A stretch of 64,000 nucleotides of DNA from NCBI GenBank assembly GCA_038843675.1, contig JAWBRV010000007.1:1-64000 (forward strand). Direction: 5' to 3'. The notes beneath the pieces are model-generated. The model had not been told where the DNA came from and searched no databases. It was given only the letters and a program-made list of their open reading frames with translations. Numbering within the stretch: position 1 is the first letter of the stretch; every line of letters begins with the position of its first letter. Positions 53,856 through 62,095 of the stretch are shown in pieces. Made by a program: the position numbers and the translations under genes. The stretch is from Candidatus Bathyarchaeia archaeon. Lineage in GTDB: Archaea > Thermoproteota > Bathyarchaeia > 40CM-2-53-6 > CALIRQ01.

Positions 53856-53890
53856 GTTGCGGTTCAATCCTTAAGGCTTCCAAGGGTTGG

Positions 53891-55336
53891 GTGCGTCGCG
53901 AGATGACGAAGGCCAGTTTGGAAGCGGCCCTGAGCGAGATACTAACGGAGAAATATTTCTCTAACGACCCGAACGTTGCGATCGCCTATGTGAGGGATAC
54001 GGGCATATTCGAGGGGTTCCCGCCCGAGGAAGTCGTCAGGCCCGGGAGCGCGGAGGAGGTCTCGGAAATCCTGAAGGTAGCTAACGCGGAGCGGAAGCCC
54101 GTGGTCATAAGGGGAGGGGGCTCCACCTACACTGGGTCCTGCGTCCCCTTGAGGGAGGGGACGATCCTCATGGATCTGACAAGGTTGGATGACGTCATCG
54201 AGATCGACGAGGGCGCTAGGTCCATAACGGTTCAAGCCGGCATAAATTGGGGCAAGATGATGACGATCCTTAGGCAAAGGGGCTATACCCCGGGCATGAC
54301 GGGTCCGGGGAGCGGTTGGACGGCTACAGTCGGCGGATCGGCATCTGTTGCCAGCACAGGCGGGGGTAGGGCCAAGTTCGGGGGCATTTGTGATCAAATA
54401 CTGGGCCTACAAGTCGTCCTCCCGACGGGCGAGATAATAAGGACGGGCTCGAGGGTGAATCCCTACGCCAAGGCCTTCTGCCGATATGGCCTTGGGCCCG
54501 ATATGACGGGCCTCTTCTTGGGCGATCACGGCATATTCGGCGTTAAGACGGAGGTCACAATGAGGATCCATCCATTGGCCAAATCCATAGCCCATTTCGA
54601 ATATGCATTCAGATCCGAGGAGAAGGCCATAGAGGCATTCGCTGAGATCGGCAAGGTCAATGAATTGGCGACGAGCATAAACCTCTATGATGCCGACTAC
54701 GTCTCCTACTCGGCCAAGAGGCCCGGATATGCCTATCTCTCCGGAGTCGAGGGGGAGGTCCTCGGGACGATAACCGCCCAAAGCGAGAAGCTCGCGCTGG
54801 CGCAGAAGGAGATATTTGATGAAATCGCGAGGAAGCACGGCGGGGAGGAATTGGAGCCGAAGAGGGCAAAGCATGCCTACGAGAACACATTCTTCCCCTA
54901 TAATACCTATTTCTGGATGAGGCGTGATAGCGGGATATACCTTTGCCTCGCGAACCAGAACAGCGCCGATAGCCTCTTGAGGGTGATAAAGGGATATAGG
55001 GATTTCCTTAAGGCCCATAGGGACGTGGTCGATAAATACTTCGAATATCAGGGCATAACCGTCCAGACCTATATGAGGCACATTACCATGTCCGCTAGGA
55101 GATACCTCCCATGGAAGTTCGATATGGATCCCGAGGCTAGGAGGATAGCGATGGACTTTTGGACTAAGGAGATAGACTTCTTCATAAGGAATGGCGCCGT
55201 GCATTACTGGATCGGGAAGATCGTCGGGGATAGGCTTTACATACTAGTTTCCAAGGAGTATCATGAGTTCCTCAAGAAGGTCAAGAGGGTCCTCGATCCG
55301 AACGGGATACTGAACCCGGGATTGTTCCTGCTTTAG
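53891..55336 (+). CDS. FAD-linked oxidase, GlcD/lactate dehydrogenase-like
   Basis: 481 residues (GTG 53891 or ATG 53903). FAD-binding type 4 domain: VVIRGGGSTYTGSCVPLREG, GSGWTATVGGSASVASTGGG, YGLGPDMTGLFLGDHGIFGV. The C-terminal cap ends RVLDPNGILNPGLF, as in GlcD and D-lactate dehydrogenases. It probably oxidises a 2-hydroxy acid and passes electrons to the Fe-S protein encoded just downstream. Confidence 0.88.
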   Translation: MRREMTKASLEAALSEILTEKYFSNDPNVAIAYVRDTGIFEGFPPEEVVRPGSAEEVSEILKVANAERKPVVIRGGGSTYTGSCVPLREGTILMDLTRLDDVIEIDEGARSITVQAGINWGKMMTILRQRGYTPGMTGPGSGWTATVGGSASVASTGGGRAKFGGICDQILGLQVVLPTGEIIRTGSRVNPYAKAFCRYGLGPDMTGLFLGDHGIFGVKTEVTMRIHPLAKSIAHFEYAFRSEEKAIEAFAEIGKVNELATSINLYDADYVSYSAKRPGYAYLSGVEGEVLGTITAQSEKLALAQKEIFDEIARKHGGEELEPKRAKHAYENTFFPYNTYFWMRRDSGIYLCLANQNSADSLLRVIKGYRDFLKAHRDVVDKYFEYQGITVQTYMRHITMSARRYLPWKFDMDPEARRIAMDFWTKEIDFFIRNGAVHYWIGKIVGDRLYILVSKEYHEFLKKVKRVLDPNGILNPGLFLL

Positions 55337-55352
55337 GGGGAGGTTGATGCGC

Positions 55353-56561
55353 ATGGCAAAATTAAAGAACCTAGAAAAATACAAGGAAATGGTTTATACA
55401 TGCCTCAGGTGCGGCTCCTGCAGGGACCTATGGGATCCGAAGGAGAACGTCTATGGGACATGCCCGATAAGGGAGCACACGGGGGGATTCGACGTATACT
55501 TCATGAGGGGGAAGCTGATGCTCGCCAGAAAGGCCCTCGAGGGCGTCATAGAGCCAAGCGAGGATATGGCCAAGTACATATACCTTTGTAGCACCTGCGG
55601 GAACTGCGAGGCGCATTGCAGGATCTCCCAAACGTCCCCCGGGAAGGTCGATAGGGAAAAGACAAAGCTGGATCAGATAAAGGTGATAGAGGCCTTCAGG
55701 GCTGACTTGGTCGATCTTGGCCTCGCCCTCCCGAGGCATAAGGCATTCGCCGATAGCATATCCAAGAACCATAACCCATATGGCGAGCCCCATGAGGCGA
55801 GGCTGGCTTGGATGCCGGAGGGCTTCGAGATGCCAAAGGGCGATCCGGAGATGATATACTTCGTTGGCTGCACATCGGCCTATAGGAGGACCGAGCTGGC
55901 GAAGGCGACCGTGGACGTCCTGCGGAAGGCAGGCGTGCCCTTCAAAATAATGCATCCGGATGAATGGTGCTGTGGCTCGCCATTGCTTCGTACCGGGCAG
56001 CGGAGGCTGGCTGAGGAGGTCGCGGGGCATAACATCGATGCCATAAGGCGGTCCGGAATCGGGACTGTGGTCACATCCTGCGCCGGATGCTATAGGACCC
56101 TGAAGCTTGATTACAAGGAGCTGTTCGGGGAACTTGGCTTCGAGGTGAAGCATATATCCGAGGTGGTCAACGACCTCCTCAAGGACGGAAGGTTGACGTT
56201 GAAGAGGCCTTTGGCCATTAAGGCGACTTATCATGACCCATGCCATTTGGGGAGACATTGCGATTACTACGATCCGCCAAGGGAGCTGATCGCGAAGCTG
56301 AAGGGCGTGGAGTTCGTAGAGATGCCTAGGACTAGATCCGGGGCTTGGTGCTGCGGATCCGGAGGCGGCGTTAAATCCGCCTTCGGGGAGCTGGCGACCG
56401 AGATAGCGACCGATAGGCTCAAGGAGGCGAAGGAGGTCGGGGCAGAGTATCTCCTATCCTGTTGCCCATTCTGCAAGCACAACTTCTTGGATGCCAAGAG
56501 GGCAATGGGTTCGGATCTTGAGATATACGACCTGATAGAGCTTGTCTCCCAAGCGACCTGA
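55353..56561 (+). CDS. Fe-S oxidoreductase, GlcF/HdrD-like with two CCG domains
   Basis: 402 residues from ATG 55353 (ribosome-binding site GGGGGAGG at 55336). Two N-terminal cluster motifs: CLRCGSC with later TCP, and CSTCGNCEAHC. Two CCG domains follow (WCCGSPLLRTG and WCCGSGGG, each with a later Cys pair such as SCAGCYR and SCCPFCKHN). Electron-transfer partner of the GlcD-like oxidase, probably feeding a membrane or Hdr-type acceptor. Confidence 0.88.
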   Translation: MAKLKNLEKYKEMVYTCLRCGSCRDLWDPKENVYGTCPIREHTGGFDVYFMRGKLMLARKALEGVIEPSEDMAKYIYLCSTCGNCEAHCRISQTSPGKVDREKTKLDQIKVIEAFRADLVDLGLALPRHKAFADSISKNHNPYGEPHEARLAWMPEGFEMPKGDPEMIYFVGCTSAYRRTELAKATVDVLRKAGVPFKIMHPDEWCCGSPLLRTGQRRLAEEVAGHNIDAIRRSGIGTVVTSCAGCYRTLKLDYKELFGELGFEVKHISEVVNDLLKDGRLTLKRPLAIKATYHDPCHLGRHCDYYDPPRELIAKLKGVEFVEMPRTRSGAWCCGSGGGVKSAFGELATEIATDRLKEAKEVGAEYLLSCCPFCKHNFLDAKRAMGSDLEIYDLIELVSQAT

Positions 56562-56672
56562 CTCCCGGGGGCGGCCCCTCTAGGGAATCGCCCTTCCCAT
56601 CCATTTTTAGCCCATTGGGGTTTGGGATAAGCTATTAAGCGGGATTCATGGGATCCAATCGAGCGGATCCGC

Positions 56673-57134
56673 ATGGCCGAGGGCTTTGAGATCGATTGGA
56701 GGGAGGCGATGAGCTCGCTGAAGGGGAGGACCCTGAGGCTCTATTGGATCATCCAGAAAGAATACGATGGCTTGGGGATCGATGGGATAATGGAAAGGGG
56801 GAGGTTCAAGAAGAGATCGGATATCGACCCCCATCTCGCCACCCTCAGGAGGCTGAAGATCATATCTAGGAGCGGGGATGGGAGGTATTTCGTTCCGCCG
56901 GAGATAAAGGAAAGGCTGAACTTCGCCATAAGATCCTTCGTCTATTTCAGGGGAAGGTTGATCCCGAGGGCGCTAATCGGGGCCATCGCCTTCACGGCTT
57001 TCTTCGCCGCCTATCTAACCTTCCTCATCCCAAGGGGGCCCGCTTGGACCCCATCGCTGGCCCTTGGCCTAGGCCTATGCGCCGTGAATTGGATCTGGGC
57101 GATCTCGAATTGGCTGAGGAGACCATTCAAGTGA
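56673..57134 (+). CDS. Winged-helix protein with C-terminal transmembrane helices
   Basis: 153 residues: the first 85 read as a winged-helix domain (RTLRLYWIIQKEYDGLGIDG, HLATLRRLKIISRSGDGRYF), then two hydrophobic helices (ALIGAIAFTAFFAAYLTFLI, SLALGLGLCAVNWIWAI) and a basic end. Possibly a membrane-tethered regulator of the neighbouring oxidase or hydro-lyase genes. Unknown function. Confidence 0.6.
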   Translation: MAEGFEIDWREAMSSLKGRTLRLYWIIQKEYDGLGIDGIMERGRFKKRSDIDPHLATLRRLKIISRSGDGRYFVPPEIKERLNFAIRSFVYFRGRLIPRALIGAIAFTAFFAAYLTFLIPRGPAWTPSLALGLGLCAVNWIWAISNWLRRPFK

Positions 57135-57182
57135 TAGATTTAATACGACCGCAGGATCATTTCGGGGCAATGGTGCGCGGCG

Positions 57183-57674
57183 TTGGAGTATGAGCAGTTC
57201 TCGGTTTATGGCCTGAGCATCGAATATCCAGCGGGATGGCGCGTTGAGCTCCCGAGGAGGTTGGAGAGGGATAATGGGGATGTATCCTTCAGGTCCCCCG
57301 AGGGGCCCTCCATATCGGTCTTTTGGGGGCCGTTGGAAAGGCTTAGGGCCAAATTCCAAACCCCAGCGGAATACGCCTCGGACATATTCGACAAGATAAA
57401 GAAGAGCAGGGGAATTAAATCCCTCGAGGTCCTGGAGGAGGCCACGATGTTCATCGGGGGCCATGAGGGGGCCTTTTACAAGACCGAAGAAACGATCTCC
57501 TACGGCATATTCATTAGGAGGACGGAGTTCAAGCAGAGGACGATCGCTGCCCATTTCTTCTGTGGGGAATCAAAGCGCTATTTCACGATATATGGTACCA
57601 TCTCCCCCCAAAAGGCTGAGGAGCAAGAAGGGATCATAAGGCATATGATCAAATCGATAAGGTGCCATCCCTAA
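57183..57674 (+). CDS. PsbP/DUF1795-like protein of unknown function
   Basis: 163 residues from TTG 57183. The start YGLSIEYPAGWRVELPR and the later VSFRSPEGPSISVFWGP recall the PsbP-like fold used by secreted lipid- or surface-associated proteins, but no signal peptide is visible. The 3' end overlaps the frame of the fumarase-alpha gene only if that gene started at 57662, which I reject. Confidence 0.6.
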   Translation: MEYEQFSVYGLSIEYPAGWRVELPRRLERDNGDVSFRSPEGPSISVFWGPLERLRAKFQTPAEYASDIFDKIKKSRGIKSLEVLEEATMFIGGHEGAFYKTEETISYGIFIRRTEFKQRTIAAHFFCGESKRYFTIYGTISPQKAEEQEGIIRHMIKSIRCHP

Positions 57675-57709
57675 ACCATTTGGAGGATCCTGATTCGGGG
57701 GTGGCCGCA

Positions 57710-58585
57710 ATGCCGATAACGCGCGATCTCCTATTCGATGTTGCGGTAAAGCTTTTCGAGAAGGCTACCAGATCCGTGCCGAGGGATACCTTGAGGGCCT
57801 TGGAGGAATCCCTTAAGTCGGAGAGAAACGAGCTGGCCAGATATGTCTTGGCCATGATGCTGAAGAACGCGAGGATGGCCGAGGAGACCAACATGGTGGT
57901 TTGCCAAGATACGGGGCTCCCCGCCTTCTTCCTGAGGATCGGGACTGGTGCTAGGATAGAGGCGGACATCAAGAAGGTCTTGGCGGAGGCGATTGAAAAG
58001 GTCTCGCTCGAGTTCCCCTATAGGGCGGCATTCGTCCATCCGATCTTCAGGGATTCGACCCCGCTAATTGTGGGCGGAGGCGTCCCATTCGTGATCTGCG
58101 ATACCTTGGCCGGGGCGGATTTCTTGGAGATCGTTATGTCCCCGCAGGCCTCCGGCCCGGAGTTCTGGAGCAGGGTCGAGATGATCTCTCCCCCGAGCGA
58201 TCCTTGGGCGGCAGTTAAGGAGTTCGTCTTGGAAGCTGTGAAGAGGGCCGGCGGGGCTGCTTGTCCCCCGATGGTGGTGGGCGTGGGCTTGGGAGGGGAT
58301 ATTGAGGAGGTGGCGAAGCTGGCGAAGCTGGCCTCCATAAGGCCCATAGATGAGAGGAACCCGGACCCCAAGGTGGCCTCCTTGGAAGAGGAGATGAGGG
58401 CCCTTTTGAACGGCACGGGCATAGGCCCGATGGGCCTTGGGGGCGATACGACCGTTCTGGCAGTCAATATCGAGGTCGAATATTGCATGAAGGCTTGGTT
58501 ACCCATGGCCGTATGCCTCCGGTGCTGGACCAATAGGCGGGCTAGGGCTAGGATCTATAACGATGGCAGGGTGGAATATCTATGA
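57710..58585 (+). CDS. Class I fumarase-type hydro-lyase, alpha subunit
   Basis: 291 residues from ATG 57710. Fe-S hydro-lyase N-terminal half (FumA/TtdA type). The cluster cysteines are in VVCQDTGLPAFF, GAACPPMVVGVGLGGD and AVCLRCWTNRRA. YRAAFVHPIFRDSTPLIVGGG fits the family. It could be fumarase or a related tartrate- or mesaconate-type dehydratase. The stop overlaps the next start (ATGA). Confidence 0.9.
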   Translation: MPITRDLLFDVAVKLFEKATRSVPRDTLRALEESLKSERNELARYVLAMMLKNARMAEETNMVVCQDTGLPAFFLRIGTGARIEADIKKVLAEAIEKVSLEFPYRAAFVHPIFRDSTPLIVGGGVPFVICDTLAGADFLEIVMSPQASGPEFWSRVEMISPPSDPWAAVKEFVLEAVKRAGGAACPPMVVGVGLGGDIEEVAKLAKLASIRPIDERNPDPKVASLEEEMRALLNGTGIGPMGLGGDTTVLAVNIEVEYCMKAWLPMAVCLRCWTNRRARARIYNDGRVEYL

Positions 58586-59160
58586 AGGCGATCGGGATGG
58601 GGAGGGAGGTTAGGCTGAGGACCCCGCTTGAGGAGGACGCGATCCGAGATTTGGGCATAGGGGATATAGTCTACTTGGATGGCAAGGCCTTCGCCATAGC
58701 CTACGCCTTCCAATTCCAAAGGGCCCTCGATGAGTTGAACTCCGGAAAATCGCTCCCGATGGATTTCGGAGGATCCGCGATCCTTCACTTTCCCACATGC
58801 TTCAAGGAGGAGGGCGGGAGATGGAGGATCGTATACTTCGGCCCCACGACTAGCTCCAAGTTCAACAAAGTAACGCCCGAGTTCGTTAGGAGGTTTAAGA
58901 TCAGGGCCATCGTGGGGAAGGGGGGAATGGACGATGCCGTCATGGCGGCCATGAGGGAGGTCGGCTGCGTATTCCTCCAAGCCATAGGGGGATGCTCCGT
59001 CATATATACCAAGGGCGTCGATGAGATAACGAACGTTTATTGGCAGGAGAGGCATTGGACCTATGCCGTGGTGGAGCTCAAGCTAAGGGATTTCGGCCCA
59101 TTAATCGTTACAATGGATGCGAAGGGCAGGAGGCTCGGGAAGGAGGAGCGGGGGCCTTGA
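58582..59160 (+). CDS. Class I fumarase-type hydro-lyase, beta subunit (divergent)
   Basis: 192 residues, the C-terminal half of the two-subunit enzyme. Recognisable: RLRTPLEEDAIRDLGIGDIVYLDG, GPTTSSKFNKVTP (family GPTTSxRM), GKGGMDDAVMAA and LQAIGGCSVIYTKGV. The usual TARDAAH segment is replaced by AIAYAFQFQRAL, and the Arg after GPTTS is Lys. This makes a canonical fumarase less certain and an altered substrate likely. Confidence 0.85.
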   Translation: MKAIGMGREVRLRTPLEEDAIRDLGIGDIVYLDGKAFAIAYAFQFQRALDELNSGKSLPMDFGGSAILHFPTCFKEEGGRWRIVYFGPTTSSKFNKVTPEFVRRFKIRAIVGKGGMDDAVMAAMREVGCVFLQAIGGCSVIYTKGVDEITNVYWQERHWTYAVVELKLRDFGPLIVTMDAKGRRLGKEERGP

Positions 59161-59804
59161 TAAGGAACGTATTCTTCGATCTGATCTACACGCTCGTGCA
59201 CTTTGATATGGAATCGCACTCACAAAGATGTTGCGAGATCCTATCCGAGCTCGGCCGCGTGGAGCCGAGGAGGTATGCGGAAGAGTTCCGGAGGGCTTGG
59301 GTTGGATATAGCGAGCGTAGGATCGAGGGCGATGAATCCTTCTATTCCCAAATCCTAAGCGGGCTCGGGCTCCCCTTCAGGCGTGATCTCGTCCCGGCCC
59401 TGAGGGAGGCGTATATGGATTCTTTGAGCCTCTACCGGGACTCCATATGGGCTTTGAAAGACCTCCTTGGGCGTTACAAGCTGGGCCTAATCACCAACGG
59501 CGTATCCTCTTGGTACGAGCGCGTTCTTGAGAAATTCTCCCTTAAGGGATATTTCGATTCCATAATAATATCTTCCGCTGTGGGCTGCAGGAAGCCCTGC
59601 AGGAGGATATATGAAGCGGCCTTGGAATCCCTCAACGCCAAGGCCGAGGAGTCGTTCTTCATCAGCGATGAATACGAGGAGGACCTGCTCCCGGCGATGG
59701 GGATCGGGATGAGGGTTTGCCTCCTGAACAGGGGCGGAGGGCCCGCCCCGGGCCCCGTTGCCGTAGCGAGGGATCTCCTTGAGGCGCTCGCCCTCATAGG
59801 GTGA
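59157..59804 (+). CDS. HAD-superfamily hydrolase
   Basis: 215 residues from TTG 59157, which overlaps the beta-subunit stop. Motif I FFDLIYTLV keeps the first Asp, but the second (general acid) Asp is Ile; motif II LGLITNGVSSWY; motif III Lys in GCRKPCRRIY; motif IV ISDEYEEDL. A helical cap lies between I and II. Loss of the second Asp is seen in dehalogenase-type members. The longer frame to 59040 overlaps the hydro-lyase gene. Confidence 0.8.
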   Translation: MIRNVFFDLIYTLVHFDMESHSQRCCEILSELGRVEPRRYAEEFRRAWVGYSERRIEGDESFYSQILSGLGLPFRRDLVPALREAYMDSLSLYRDSIWALKDLLGRYKLGLITNGVSSWYERVLEKFSLKGYFDSIIISSAVGCRKPCRRIYEAALESLNAKAEESFFISDEYEEDLLPAMGIGMRVCLLNRGGGPAPGPVAVARDLLEALALIG

Positions 59805-59810
59805 TGGCGA

Positions 59811-61133
59811 TCAGGCCGAGGGCCTCCCGCCCCATTCCAAGGCACGGGCCAACTCCCTGTGGGATTTGGCCGCTTCCTCCAAAGGCCTTCCCTCAATCAG
59901 GGCCCGAGCCGCTTGCATCATGGCCTTCGCCCCGGCCGTGGAGCCATCCGGATGCCCATGGATCCCGCCACCCGCCAAGAAGAGCGCATCCCTCCCGGCA
60001 ACCTCAAAGTTCGCTCCTAGATTTGCTGGGGAGATCCCGGCCGCTATGACGGGCAGGGTTCTCTTGAAGCCTTCCCAAGGCGCCTTCATGGCCGCGATGC
60101 ACTTCCTCGCATCTAGCGCGTCGAATATGAACTTCCCGGTCCTGCTCCCCACGTGGAGCTCGTCGGCGCCGCAGATCCTCGCCAGCTTCGACATCAAGGC
60201 CGATTCGATCCCGTGCTTTGGATCTCTCGTGAAGGCTCCGTGGCCGCACCTATGGACGTGGATCGGGACGTTTATCGACGGATCTTCGGCCAAGGCTTGG
60301 ATGGCCCCGTATCCTGCGTAGGTCATGCAAACCATCAAGTGGTTTGCCCCGCCCTCGATGGCCCTATCCGCGAGCTCCAATATTTCATCCGCCCTATGGG
60401 TTATGTTCAACGCGTATAGGACCTTCTTCCCAGTTTCCTGTCTCGCTTTATCTAAGGCCTCCATGACGGCGGAGAGCCTATCGAAGAGCGGGCAATATTT
60501 GGGATTGACGAGGGCCTCATCGTCCTTTATGAAATCCAATCCGCCGAGCGCCGTTTCATATGCCAGCTTCGCGTACGTCCTCGTATCCAACCCTAAGTTT
60601 GGCTTCATTATGGCCCCTATCAATGGCCTACCGTCCTCCGCGCCCGCCAGCTCCCTGACGCCCTCTATCCCGAACTTGGGCCCGGGATGGGCCCTCGCCC
60701 AATGACTCGGGAGCCATATGTCCATCAGCTTCACCTTATCCACTATGTTCATATCGAATAAGTTGCCCGCTATATCCGACAAGAGGTTCGCTATCCCGCC
60801 GATCTCCGGATCGTAATTTGAGGCATTATAGGCTATTTCTATGAACCCGGATCCACCCGTCCCCATGATCCTCAATATCTTGGCCCCGTACCTCTCTCTC
60901 ACCTCAAGCGTTTCATATCCAACGGGCGTCCAAGTCCCGGTCGAGCATTCTATCGCTATCTCCTCGGCGATCTTCTCGAGGGGCTTAGATCCCTCAACGA
61001 AGTAGGTGGCTATTATATGCTCCTCCGGATCCACGGCCTCTGGGCTCGAGTACATGAGCTCCCTGAGAATCGCATCGGAAGCCCCTCCCTTGATCCCGGT
61101 CCCCATCGCGCTCTTCCCATCCATATAGATCAT
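59811..61133 (-). CDS. RuBisCO-superfamily protein (divergent form III or RuBisCO-like)
   Basis: 440 residues from ATG 61133. Carboxylase counterparts present: E62 and T65 (IECSTGTW), N124, K177 (spinach Lys175), carbamyl-Lys K203 with D205/E206 (FIKDDE), H294/R295 (HVHRCGH), H327 and loop-6 K334 (TGKF). Changed: Lys177 is Asn179 (IMKPNLGL), and the Ser379/Gly380 phosphate-site pair is Ala364/Ala365 (VIAAGIS). A strong TATATA box 24 nt upstream predicts a leaderless start at 61133, so the frame to 61232 is excluded. AMP phosphorylase and ribose-1,5-bisphosphate isomerase are not in the window. Confidence 0.88.
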   Translation of the reverse strand: MIYMDGKSAMGTGIKGGASDAILRELMYSSPEAVDPEEHIIATYFVEGSKPLEKIAEEIAIECSTGTWTPVGYETLEVRERYGAKILRIMGTGGSGFIEIAYNASNYDPEIGGIANLLSDIAGNLFDMNIVDKVKLMDIWLPSHWARAHPGPKFGIEGVRELAGAEDGRPLIGAIMKPNLGLDTRTYAKLAYETALGGLDFIKDDEALVNPKYCPLFDRLSAVMEALDKARQETGKKVLYALNITHRADEILELADRAIEGGANHLMVCMTYAGYGAIQALAEDPSINVPIHVHRCGHGAFTRDPKHGIESALMSKLARICGADELHVGSRTGKFIFDALDARKCIAAMKAPWEGFKRTLPVIAAGISPANLGANFEVAGRDALFLAGGGIHGHPDGSTAGAKAMMQAARALIEGRPLEEAAKSHRELARALEWGGRPSA

Positions 61134-61154
61134 CAAATATCTCTCGCAAATCGC

Positions 61155-61165
61155 GAATATATAAA
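61155..61165 (-). promoter_or_regulatory. TATA box of the RuBisCO-like gene
   Basis: TTTTATATATT on the minus strand, with its centre about 24 nt before ATG 61133. The spacing predicts a leaderless transcript and decides the start. Confidence 0.55.
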
Positions 61166-61224
61166 ACAGGCCCATCGAGGGACTGAGGAAGCCAAGAAGG
61201 CAATCCCCCTTGATGGTTTGCGGC

Positions 61225-61660
61225 TTAATCACCCAATCGATTCGGCGCGGCCCTCAACCATTCGGCGATATATCTCGAGAACTCTTCGAAATCGCGAACC
61301 CTCCTCTGGATGAACTCGTATACTGGGGCCACATCTATCAGGGCATAATCATGCACCAAGAGGTTCCTGAAGCCTATCATCGAGGCGACAGACTCGGCGA
61401 AGCCCTCCGGGATGACCTTCGCCTCCGCCAAGATGACGGGGACATCCCTATAGCGCTCCGGCCTTCGGAGCCCGAGGGAGGATATTATCTCATTGCCGAT
61501 ATCCTATTACGCATTCTATAGAAACTTAAAGATATCTTTCGGCAGCGCTCTTGGCCATGAAATCACTCTTCAAGCGATCCAAGGGGATCGCTTGTAACTC
61601 TCTCAAATACCCTCAATTTGCTCAGCTTGCGCAGGATCAGGCCCCTCTCCGAATCAGGGA
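61225..61660 (-). pseudogene. Decayed HepT-type HEPN toxin
   Basis: Three frames must be joined to read a HepT protein. The parts are LILRKLSKLR; then YLRELQAIPLDRLKSDF and MAKSAAERYL; then VSIECVI; then DIGNEIISSLGLRRPERYRD and on to the end. This needs a frameshift after LSKLR, a TAA codon after AERYL and another frameshift before DIGNEII. The HEPN active motif RNLLVHDY is intact in the last open part (61225-61431). It sits directly behind the partner nucleotidyltransferase in the usual order. Confidence 0.7.
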
Positions 61661-61662
61661 TC

Positions 61663-62043
61663 TCAGGAGGCATTCGTCATACCTCGCAGCCGCTCTGCTG
61701 AAATCCAGATATTCGTCTTGGCCCTCGCTTCAAACTCGACCCTCGCCCTTCCATCCCTGCAGTAAATCACCCTCCCATGCTTTATCACCTGATGCTTGAG
61801 CAACGGAGGGGCCTCGTTGAGGATGATGAGGTCGACCTCTTCCCTCAGCATTTTCGAGAGCTCATCGCTCAGGCGGAGATAGAGCTCAAGCGAACCCCGA
61901 GGGGGTTCGGCCAAGAGGAAGGCTATATCGATATCGCTATCCGCGATGGCATTCCTCTGCTCCTTGAGCCGAATTAAGTAAACTAGGACGCATCCCTCTC
62001 TCTCGAAGTAGGCCTTCAAAGCCCCGCTCGCAATATCTCGCAA
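61663..62043 (-). pseudogene. MntA-type nucleotidyltransferase antitoxin with scrambled GS motif
   Basis: 126-codon open frame with the minimal-nucleotidyltransferase layout: FEREGCVLVYL, then ADSDIDIAFLL (the two catalytic Asp). Where FGSxxRG should stand the frame reads IRLKEQR, but the next frame over the same bases reads FGSRSRG. One extra base before and one missing base after shift the motif out of frame while the rest stays open. The active site is therefore lost, and with its HepT partner also broken I treat it as decayed. In active pairs MntA AMPylates or otherwise silences HepT. Confidence 0.65.
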
Positions 62044-62095
62044 TCTTCCCCTGAATGATCCAATGCGGGCCTTTATTTTAGCTTTGGGTGATTGA

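Noticed and set aside
59811-61232. RuBisCO homologue starting at 61232
   Set aside because: The TATA box at 61155-61165 lies inside that extension, and the added residues have no counterpart in the family.
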